Made by a program: the position numbers and the translations under genes. The notes beneath the pieces are model-generated. The model did not search any database and was not told the origin of the DNA. It saw nothing but the letters and a program-made list of their open reading frames with translations. A stretch of DNA of 5,703 bases from Mariprofundus sp. (GTDB lineage Bacteria > Pseudomonadota > Zetaproteobacteria > Mariprofundales > Mariprofundaceae): NCBI GenBank assembly GCA_021772845.1, contig JAJFLF010000140.1, forward strand, positions 1 through 5,703, in the 5' to 3' direction. Below, one piece after another: positions 1-5,377 of the stretch; positions within the stretch are counted from its first letter, which is position 1; every line of letters starts with the position of its first letter.

Positions 1-1694
1 AAGGTTGAACCTTTATCTTCAGCACTCTCTACCTCAATATAACCCTGATGGGTTTTGATGGCGCCAAATACCATGGCTAAACCAAGTCCTGTTCCCTTGC
101 CTTCTTCCTTGGTGGTGAAAAAGGGTTCAAACAGTCGGTCATGCAGATCATTTGGGATGCCATGGCCATTATCTTCAACGCTCAGATGTGCGTAATCTGT
201 CTCCCTGAAATATTCATGCTTTGCAACCAACGTCTGGTCCGGATGAAAAGAATCCAGCTTGATAGATATGATCGGTTCTTTCTCTGCTCCCACTGCATCA
301 CGGGCGTTATTCAGCAGATTCATCAATACCTGATGCAGTTGTGTGATATCTCCTGATATCTGCATCGACTGATCAGAAATATGTTGATGCAGCTGGATGT
401 TTTCAGGAATCGATGTTGCCATAAACTTGAGTATCTCTTTAATAAAAGGGTTCAGTGATAATGGTTTCATTGTCACCTCACCCTTGCGGGCAAAGGTAAG
501 CAGTTGCTGGATCATATCAGAGGCTCGAAAGGAGAGTTCTTCTACGCCAGTGAGTCGTTGCACGACATCGGGCATGGCTTGCGTACGTTGCTTGGCCAGA
601 TAGAGGTTGCCTGTAATGCCGGCCAGCATATTGTTGAAATCATGGGCAATGCCACCGACAAGCGTGCCAACGGCTTCCATTTTTTGAGCTTGATGAAATT
701 GTGTCTGACTTGTGAGCAGAGCTTGCTCTATCTGTTTGCGCTCTGAAATATCCATGGCAATGCCTGAAATATACTGAACGCCATCAATCACTAAAGGAAC
801 AGCAGTAAACAGACACGGTGTTAGTGTGCCATCTTTACTTACAATGTTTTTCTCAATCTCTATGCTGGCACCATCATGAATAAGTTTGATTCTGTTTAAG
901 ATTGTTTCATGGTCTTCAGGCTGGAAAAAATCCAGTATGTACTTGTTGGACAACTCTTCAGCAGAGTATGCTGTCAATTCACTGAGTTTTTTGTTCCAGC
1001 GCACCAGTCGTAGTTCGTCATCAAAGAGATACAATAGACCCGGCACAATATTCATCACCGCATCAGAAAATAGTTTCTCCTGCTTTTCACTCTCCTTAAG
1101 TGCAGCTTCTGCCCGATTGCGCTCAGTTTTCTCTTTCATGAGGTCGAGCGTGCGCGAAGAGAGGCTGTCATACATCGTAAGTACAGTATCAATCAGTAGC
1201 TTCATTGAGCCACTCATCTCATGGTCGGAATGTTTTTTCGCCTGATCCAGTGAGAGACCACTGTCGATGGCTTGAATGGTTTTGGCCATACGCTTGTCAC
1301 TGTCGAGAATGTGATAGGCTAACCAGTGGGTTAAAAACTTTAGAATGTCTTCAATCACTTCATCCAGAGACTTTTCGTTCTCTTCTTCTTTTAATTGAAC
1401 TACGTTAGTAATGAAGGTTGAGTGTGTATGCTGATGACTTACAAACCATGGGTCTTCATTGAAATAAGGTTGCCAGATTTTCTCTTCTGTTTTGAAATGA
1501 TGGTCGGCATAAGCTGCCAGTTCGTCAAATACCTGGTTTAATCTGATCGGGTCAGATTGATGCGCCAGGTGGGCTGCAAGCTGGTTTAATAGATGTACCA
1601 GCTGTTTGTGCTGTTCGTCAATGACTGCAATGCCAGTTTCAAAGTTGCTGTTCCAGGGGAATACTTCAAAATACTCAATGCTGTCATTGTCCAT
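1..1694 (-). CDS. Hemerythrin-PAS sensor histidine kinase (3' end cut off by the window)
   Basis: Predicted cytosolic two-component sensor kinase; 564 codons are visible and the frame is open to the left edge. Residues about 12-137 are a bacteriohemerythrin domain with every di-iron ligand of the family: H29 (in EQHK), H66 and E70 (HxxxE), H87 and H91 (HxxxH), H128 and D133 (HxxxxD). A helical, charged linker (about 145-208) leads to a PAS domain (about 207-318, ending in the typical DISERK). The phosphoacceptor is H351 in GGIAHDFNN, the HisKA subtype often seen in hybrid kinases. The ATPase domain shows an N box (NLLNNARDA, 459-467), G1 (EDNGHG, 507-512), F box (FEPFF, 522-526) and G2 (GKGTGLGL, 532-539). 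No transmembrane segment or signal peptide is seen. The ATG has an upstream GAGGG with 9-base spacing. It starts 30 bases after the dppC stop, so co-transcription is likely. The hemerythrin domain suggests sensing of O2, redox state or NO (inference). A C-terminal receiver domain could lie outside the window. Confidence 0.95.
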   Translation of the reverse strand, partial: MDNDSIEYFEVFPWNSNFETGIAVIDEQHKQLVHLLNQLAAHLAHQSDPIRLNQVFDELAAYADHHFKTEEKIWQPYFNEDPWFVSHQHTHSTFITNVVQLKEEENEKSLDEVIEDILKFLTHWLAYHILDSDKRMAKTIQAIDSGLSLDQAKKHSDHEMSGSMKLLIDTVLTMYDSLSSRTLDLMKEKTERNRAEAALKESEKQEKLFSDAVMNIVPGLLYLFDDELRLVRWNKKLSELTAYSAEELSNKYILDFFQPEDHETILNRIKLIHDGASIEIEKNIVSKDGTLTPCLFTAVPLVIDGVQYISGIAMDISERKQIEQALLTSQTQFHQAQKMEAVGTLVGGIAHDFNNMLAGITGNLYLAKQRTQAMPDVVQRLTGVEELSFRASDMIQQLLTFARKGEVTMKPLSLNPFIKEILKFMATSIPENIQLHQHISDQSMQISGDITQLHQVLMNLLNNARDAVGAEKEPIISIKLDSFHPDQTLVAKHEYFRETDYAHLSVEDNGHGIPNDLHDRLFEPFFTTKEEGKGTGLGLAMVFGAIKTHQGYIEVESAEDKGST

Positions 1695-1703
1695 ATATTG
1701 TTA

Positions 1704-1708
1704 CCCTC
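1704..1708 (-). promoter_or_regulatory. Ribosome binding site of the hemerythrin kinase
   Basis: On the minus strand this reads GAGGG, followed by nine bases and then ATG at 1694. It lies in the 30-base gap after the dppC stop codon. No hairpin or T-run occurs in that gap, so nothing visible would end the dppC transcript before the kinase. Confidence 0.7.
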
Positions 1709-1724
1709 TCGCTTCCAGCTCAGG

Positions 1725-2531
1725 TTATTTGTTGTCCATGCGTACATCCAGTTTATCGCGTAGTGCATCTCCGAGCAAGTTTACTGCCATGACCAGTGAA
1801 AAGAGCACCAGTCCGGGCCAGATCACCAAAGTCGGGGAGACCAGCATTAATCGTGTACCTTCTCGAATCATAGTTCCTAATGATGCATCCGGTGGTTGCA
1901 CACCCACGCCAAGGAAAGACAGACCAGCTTCGCCGATGATGACGGCAGCCAGGCCGAAACTCGCTTCTATTAACAGAGGCGCGGCAATGTTGGGTAGAAG
2001 GTGGCGAATAGCGATATAGGGAGGTGTTGAGCCGTTTGCTATGGCCGCTTCTACAAAGGGGACAGATTTAAACGATAAGACTTGCACACGGGAGAGCCGT
2101 GCAAAACCAACCCAGCCGACTGCAACCAGAGCCAACACCAGGTTTTCAACACCGGGGCCTAACATCGCAGCCAGTGCAATGGCCAACAAGATACCCGGGA
2201 ATGAGAGCACAATATCAGCGAAACGCATGAGCAGGGCATCCACCCAGCCGCCGACCCAGCCGGCCAACATGCCAATGCTGATTCCAATCATGCCACCGAG
2301 AAGTACCACGATAATACCAACGGAGAGCGAGAGCTGCAGTCCTTCGGCAAGGCGCGCGAGCAGATCACGTCCGAGTGCATCTGATCCCAGCAGATGCGAA
2401 GCACTCACTCCTGAGAGTACTGCATCGAGATCAATGGCATGGCCATCTAATCCATTGAAGAGGGCGATTAGCAATACCAGTGCAGGCAGTGAGAGGCATA
2501 AGCCTGTAAGCCACAGTGCAGATTTAGACAA
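1725..2531 (-). CDS. dppC: DppC/OppC-type ABC transporter permease
   Basis: Inner-membrane permease, 268 aa, of the peptide/nickel ABC importer family (BPD_transp_1). It would pair with the DppB-type protein encoded upstream. Visible family marks in order: a first membrane helix (about 7-25); the conserved HLLGSDALGRD block (46-56) followed by LLARLAEG; membrane helices near 67-92, 97-123, 131-148, 184-207 and 232-253; the ATPase-contacting EAA loop (EAA 161-163, G167, LP 179-180); LSFLGVGVQPP (204-214); and the C-terminal NLLGDALRDKLDVR. The start is TTG at 2531. A GGAGG sits 8 bases upstream, and the frame above it up to a TAA at 2619-2621 holds no ATG or GTG, so no better start exists. Length is slightly short for the family because the cytoplasmic N-terminus is minimal. 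Substrate (peptide, nickel, other) cannot be read from the permease. The gene symbol marks the family, not a proven substrate. Confidence 0.93.
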   Translation of the reverse strand: MSKSALWLTGLCLSLPALVLLIALFNGLDGHAIDLDAVLSGVSASHLLGSDALGRDLLARLAEGLQLSLSVGIIVVLLGGMIGISIGMLAGWVGGWVDALLMRFADIVLSFPGILLAIALAAMLGPGVENLVLALVAVGWVGFARLSRVQVLSFKSVPFVEAAIANGSTPPYIAIRHLLPNIAAPLLIEASFGLAAVIIGEAGLSFLGVGVQPPDASLGTMIREGTRLMLVSPTLVIWPGLVLFSLVMAVNLLGDALRDKLDVRMDNK

Positions 2532-2539
2532 AATAGCAT

Positions 2540-2544
2540 CCTCC
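2540..2544 (-). promoter_or_regulatory. Ribosome binding site deciding the TTG start of dppC
   Basis: Reads GGAGG on the minus strand, 8 bases before TTG at 2531. An ATG directly abutting it (2537-2539) is in another frame and too close to be used. The first two Gs of this site (2543-2544) also form the base of the perfect inverted repeat at 2543-2560, so folding of that hairpin would partly hide the site. Confidence 0.75.
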
Positions 2545-2560
2545 GACCATGGATGGTCGG
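2543..2560. repeat. Inverted repeat 1, overlapping the dppC ribosome binding site
   Basis: Perfect 8-base arms CCGACCAT and ATGGTCGG around a 2-base centre (GG on plus). As RNA it would realistically form 7 pairs with a 4-base loop. In the dppBC transcript the 3' arm runs into GGAGG, the dppC Shine-Dalgarno sequence. Confidence 0.75.
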
Positions 2561-2596
2561 CAAACAGATGGCAGCTGTTTACCTGACATCTGTTTG
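2561..2596. repeat. Inverted repeat 2, with an alternative pairing
   Basis: Perfect 10-base arms CAAACAGATG (2561-2570) and CATCTGTTTG (2587-2596) with a 16-base loop. The loop contains a second CTGTTT copy (2575-2580) that can pair with AAACAG at 2562-2567 instead, giving a shorter hairpin with a 7-base loop. The two structures exclude each other. It directly abuts repeat 1. Confidence 0.75.
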
Positions 2597-2599
2597 TGA

Positions 2600-2628
2600 G
2601 CCATGCTGAAACGACGTTTTAGCATGGC
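2600..2628. repeat. Inverted repeat 3 (13-base arms, one mismatch)
   Basis: Arms GCCATGCTGAAAC (2600-2612) and GTTTTAGCATGGC (2616-2628) with a 3-base loop. Eight outer pairs are perfect, then one mismatch (A-C in the minus-strand RNA, G-U in a plus-strand RNA), then four more pairs. No T-run follows on either strand, so it does not look like an intrinsic terminator. Confidence 0.75.
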
Positions 2629-2633
2629 GTTAA

Positions 2634-2661
2634 GCAAATGCGGCATGGACGCTCCATTTGC
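2634..2661. repeat. Inverted repeat 4, just after the dppB stop
   Basis: Arms GCAAATG (2634-2640) and CATTTGC (2655-2661) with a 14-base loop. It begins 7 bases after the dppB stop codon in the direction of transcription. No run of Ts follows it on the minus strand. Confidence 0.6.
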
Positions 2662-2668
2662 GTATCTT

Positions 2669-3595
2669 CTAACCAACATTGCGCTGCCTTGGGTCTAACC
2701 AAAGTCCAAGCAGATCTGCAGCCAGATTAGCCAACACATAAAAGGAGGCAATAATGAGCACGCAGCCTTGCACGAGTGGATAATCGCGACGTTGGATCGC
2801 TTCAATCGTTAGAAGCCCCAGCCCCGGCCAGTCGAATACGGTTTCAGTGATGACTGCACCACCTAAGACTGCACCGAGTTGCAGGGCAAACATGGTAACA
2901 ACTGGTACTGCCGCCAGGCGCGCGGCATGCCTCCACCAGATGCGCTGCTCGGATATGCCAAATGCGCGGGCGGTACGGGTGGCATCCATGCTCATCGCTT
3001 CCAGCCATGATGAGCGTGCCATACGTGATAAAATTGCTGCCAGTGCAGTGCCGAGTGTGATGGCAGGCAGAATCATGGATCCGGGTTGATCCATGCCGGA
3101 TACAGGTAACCAGCCCAAACCTACTGCGAAAATGAGCATTAAAATTGGCCCTAACCAGAAGTTGGGAATGGACACACCAATGAGAGAAAAGCCCATGGCT
3201 GCAACATCTTGTGATTTTCCAGCATGTCTGGCTGCCCAATAACCAAGCGGCAGTGCCAATACGACTGCAAGCAGCAGACTTACCAGAGCCAGTTGGGTGG
3301 TGGCAGGCACACGCTCAATAATGCGTTCCAGCACGGGTCTGTGATCGACAAGGCTGGTGCCCCAGTCGCCGGAGATTAAACCGCTCAAATAGGTGCCGTA
3401 TTGAACGAGAATAGGTTGATCCAGGTGCAGGGCTATGCGCAACGCTTCACGATCAGCGGGCATAGCTGTTTCACCAAGCAGGGCATCAACCGGGTCACCG
3501 GGTACCAAATGCAGTAAAAAGAACACCAGTGTGGCCACGCCGAGCAGTGTCGGTATGGCCTGTAGTGTGCGTGTGAAGATGATCTGCCCAAACAT
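2669..3595 (-). CDS. dppB: DppB/OppB-type ABC transporter permease
   Basis: Inner-membrane permease, 308 aa, the usual length of the DppB/NikB family and the expected partner of the DppC-type protein downstream. Family marks: N-terminal helix with PTLLGVATLVFFLLHLVPGDP (about 15-35); LDQPILVQYGTYLSGLISGDWGTS (58-81); further membrane helices near 101-121, 133-160, 174-190, 230-250 and 276-297; VSIPNFWLG (141-149); an EAA-like loop (TARAFGISEQRI, about 208-219); ETVFDWPGLG (251-260) and RRDYPLVQG (269-277). The ATG at 3595 is preceded by AGG with 8-base spacing, a weak site, and an in-frame TAG lies 12 bases upstream, so the start cannot lie further up. No binding-protein gene precedes it: the next gene upstream is the divergent ubiG. 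The stop is TAG at 2669-2671. Substrate is not determinable from this sequence. Confidence 0.94.
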   Translation of the reverse strand: MFGQIIFTRTLQAIPTLLGVATLVFFLLHLVPGDPVDALLGETAMPADREALRIALHLDQPILVQYGTYLSGLISGDWGTSLVDHRPVLERIIERVPATTQLALVSLLLAVVLALPLGYWAARHAGKSQDVAAMGFSLIGVSIPNFWLGPILMLIFAVGLGWLPVSGMDQPGSMILPAITLGTALAAILSRMARSSWLEAMSMDATRTARAFGISEQRIWWRHAARLAAVPVVTMFALQLGAVLGGAVITETVFDWPGLGLLTIEAIQRRDYPLVQGCVLIIASFYVLANLAADLLGLWLDPRQRNVG

Positions 3596-3744
3596 GCGGG
3601 CAGCCTAGCAGTGATTAACCCTGATCAGCTAGTGAAAAGGCCTGTGAAATAGGATGCTATTCGTTCAGATATAGAGTGTGGCGTTCATGAGATCGCATCA
3701 CTCAGTTCTTGCCATTCTCCGGTAGCGTATACAGGCTTTCGCTT
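3596..3744. promoter_or_regulatory. Divergent intergenic region between dppB and ubiG
   Basis: These 149 bases must hold the ubiG promoter and probably the dppB operon promoter. No convincing paired -35/-10 set with 16-18 base spacing was found by eye on either strand. Isolated AT-rich pieces (GATATAG near 3668-3674, GTATAC at 3727-3732) lack a matching -35 box. A ubiG ribosome binding site candidate, AGG, lies at 3733-3735. Confidence 0.5.
3605..3632. promoter_or_regulatory. Imperfect dyad upstream of dppB, possible operator or leader hairpin
   Basis: CTAGC (3605-3609) pairs with GCTAG (3628-3632), and TGAT (3612-3615) with ATCA (3624-3627), with a 2-base bulge on the left side and an 8-base loop. 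The right half contains the palindrome CTGATCAG (3621-3628). It ends 9 bases before the dppB start codon, so it could be a regulator site or a leader structure. A chance match is also possible. Confidence 0.3.
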
Positions 3745-4470
3745 ATGCATACAGAGCAACAGTTTCAGACAGAGAAAAACTTTGATCCGGAAGAGGTCGC
3801 TAAATTTGAGGCAATGGCTGAAGAGTGGTGGGATCCGAAGGGTAAGTTCAAACCTTTACACCGAATCAATCCGCTCAGGCTTGATTATATTGCACGTCAG
3901 GTTGATCTGAAACAGGCGCGAATCCTCGATGTGGGCTGTGGTGGAGGTCTGTTGGCCGAGAACATGGCGGCACGCGGTGCAAACGTGACAGGTATTGATC
4001 GCTCCCCCAAGGCCCTGAATATCGCTCGATTGCATGCCGAGCAATCCGGTGTGGCTGTTGAATATGTTGAAAATGATGCTGAGATATGGGCTGAAACGCA
4101 TGCTGAGCATTATGATGCAGTGACGTGTCTGGAAGTGCTCGAGCATGTGCCGGATGTACCGCGTACGGTGGCGGCCTGTGCTTCCATGATTAAACCCGGT
4201 GGTCATTTCTTTTTTGCCACATTAAACCGTAATGCGGTCTCTTATGTGAAAGCTATTCTGGGAGCCGAATATGTGCTCGGCTGGTTGCCTAAGGGAACAC
4301 ATGAATACGCTAAATTTATTAAACCATCGGAGATGAACAGCGCACTTCGCGCAGCTGATCTGGATATCAAAGATTTGCGCGGTATGAGTTACGCGATGCT
4401 TAGTGATCACTTTTCGCTCTCTGATGATCTTTCTGTCAATTACCTGGGATTTGCAATCAAACCAGCATAA
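3745..4470 (+). CDS. ubiG: Ubiquinone biosynthesis O-methyltransferase UbiG
   Basis: SAM-dependent O-methyltransferase of ubiquinone synthesis. The family methylates the two ring hydroxyls of the quinone precursors, acting at the inner face of the membrane. It has 241 aa from the chosen ATG, close to the E. coli protein. Marks in order: KFEAMAEEWWDPKGKFKPLH (20-39) with the family's RINPLRL; SAM-binding motif I LDVGCGGGLL (61-70); acidic D85 at the end of strand 2 (GIDRS); CLEVLEHVPD (128-137); KPGGHFFFATLNRN (150-163); and the UbiG-specific PKGTHEYAKFIKP (182-194), in the region linked to membrane contact. The frame is open up to a TTG at 3709, but ATG 3745 has an AGG 9 bases upstream and gives a normal N-terminus, so it is preferred. 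It is transcribed away from dppB and converges on the PRPP synthetase gene, with 8 bases between the two stop codons. Confidence 0.97.
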   Translation: MHTEQQFQTEKNFDPEEVAKFEAMAEEWWDPKGKFKPLHRINPLRLDYIARQVDLKQARILDVGCGGGLLAENMAARGANVTGIDRSPKALNIARLHAEQSGVAVEYVENDAEIWAETHAEHYDAVTCLEVLEHVPDVPRTVAACASMIKPGGHFFFATLNRNAVSYVKAILGAEYVLGWLPKGTHEYAKFIKPSEMNSALRAADLDIKDLRGMSYAMLSDHFSLSDDLSVNYLGFAIKPA

Positions 4471-4478
4471 GGGCTGAT

Positions 4479-5366
4479 TCAGAGGCAGTCTTGTATGCCT
4501 TCTGCCAGCAGTGGTACAAGAGAAATAACATTGCTTGGATGCATGATGCTATCCGTACTCCATATATGATTGATGCCGGTAGCACGGATTTTCTCCTCGG
4601 CATCACCGACAAATAAAGCATGCGTAACAATCAGCGAGACAGAAGCTGGACCCTTTGCCAATACAGACTCAGCGGCTGCCACCATGGTGCGCCCTGTGCT
4701 TGCCATATCATCTACCATCACAACATCGCGATCTGATATGCAGATATTCGCGGGTAGGTGGATACGCACATTGCGATCACCAAAGCGCTCTTTGCTGCAG
4801 ATGGTGAAATCAAAGCCCCATCCCTGTGCAATCGAAGAAACCCACTGCAATGACTCTCCATCAGGACCAAGCAGTAGTGGGCGTTCGAAGCGTTCAGCAA
4901 TAAATTCAGCGATGGGGCGGGTGGCAGTCAGGCTAATTGCCTGAGCACAACGTACCGCCTGCTCCAGCCGCTCGATACGATGTAGATGCGGATCAACCGT
5001 TAGCACAGCATCAAATATCGTTCCCAGCAGTGCTCCGATACTCTGCTGACTTACCGCCTCACCAGCATGAAATGCTTTGTCCTGACGCATGTAACAGAGA
5101 TAAGGTGCAACCAGGGTGAGGTTTATCGCGCCGTTATCACGAGCGGCACTAGCGGCTAATAGTAGCTCAATCAGTTTCTTATCAGGGCGATCCAGAGTCC
5201 GGCAGATAATGACATGCCGTGGCAATTCAGCCGGCACACGCACTCTGCTCTCGCCATCAGGAAAACGGTGCAGTTCAATTTCACCACATTTCAATTCAAG
5301 CCGTGTTGCCAGTTCAGTAGCAAGTTTACGACTATCAGCAAATCCCAGTATCATAGAATCGTTCAT
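4479..5366 (-). CDS. prs: Ribose-phosphate pyrophosphokinase (PRPP synthetase), short non-classical type
   Basis: Cytosolic enzyme predicted to make 5-phosphoribosyl diphosphate from ribose 5-phosphate and ATP. It has 295 aa, shorter than the roughly 315 aa of housekeeping bacterial Prs and nearer the archaeal-like forms. Visible marks: FPDGE (35-39), the family's substrate-loop motif; KLIELLLAASAARDNGA (64-80); PYLCYMRQDK (88-97) with the nucleotide-contacting RQD; DPHLHR (125-130) where classical enzymes have DLHA; GPDGES (167-172); K192 in SKERFGD, matching the catalytic lysine; and the PRPP-binding loop VVMVDDMASTGRTM (215-228). Key residues look intact, so it is probably active. The ATG at 5366 has GAGGG with 6-base spacing. 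The upstream phosphorylase gene ends in that same site, so the two are an operon with coupled translation. Its pairing with a nucleoside/nucleotide phosphorylase suggests a salvage role and not the general housekeeping one (inference). Confidence 0.9.
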   Translation of the reverse strand: MNDSMILGFADSRKLATELATRLELKCGEIELHRFPDGESRVRVPAELPRHVIICRTLDRPDKKLIELLLAASAARDNGAINLTLVAPYLCYMRQDKAFHAGEAVSQQSIGALLGTIFDAVLTVDPHLHRIERLEQAVRCAQAISLTATRPIAEFIAERFERPLLLGPDGESLQWVSSIAQGWGFDFTICSKERFGDRNVRIHLPANICISDRDVVMVDDMASTGRTMVAAAESVLAKGPASVSLIVTHALFVGDAEEKIRATGINHIWSTDSIMHPSNVISLVPLLAEGIQDCL

Positions 5367-5372
5367 AATAGA

Positions 5373-5377
5373 CCCTC
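5373..5377 (-). promoter_or_regulatory. Ribosome binding site of prs, overlapping the upstream stop codon
   Basis: On the minus strand the sequence is TGAGGGTCTATTATG: the TGA stop of the phosphorylase gene shares two bases with GAGGG, the Shine-Dalgarno sequence of prs. Spacing to the ATG is 6 bases. Such an overlap favours translational coupling of the two proteins. Confidence 0.8.

Noticed and set aside
141..1408. Plus-strand open frames of 60-119 codons across this stretch
   Set aside because: They are antisense to the hemerythrin kinase, whose minus-strand frame is open throughout and carries unmistakable domain motifs. Their translations show no family features.
1586..1768. 60-codon minus-strand frame spanning the dppC end and kinase start
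   Set aside because: It overlaps both genes in another frame, and its translation is a frame-shifted shadow of the kinase N-terminus.
1606..2586. Two plus-strand open frames of 137 and 181 codons
   Set aside because: They are antisense to dppC, rich in Ser, Pro, Thr and Arg as expected for the complement of a membrane-protein gene, and have no recognisable domain.
2600..2628. Rho-independent terminator after dppB
   Set aside because: The stem is strong but no run of Ts follows on the minus strand or the plus strand, and dppC with its TTG start depends on the same transcript.
2844..3239. 131-codon minus-strand frame inside dppB
   Set aside because: It is a shifted reading of the dppB coding sequence, with Cys- and His-rich low-quality translation.
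3709..3733. Sigma-70 promoter for ubiG from TTGCCA (3709-3714) and TATACA (3728-3733)
   Set aside because: The spacing is only 13 bases, too short, and the -10 match is partial. It would also place the start point inside the ribosome binding region.
3709..3744. TTG at 3709 as the start of ubiG, adding 12 residues
   Set aside because: No ribosome binding site lies before it, the added residues do not resemble the UbiG family, and ATG 3745 gives a protein of normal length with an AGG at suitable spacing.
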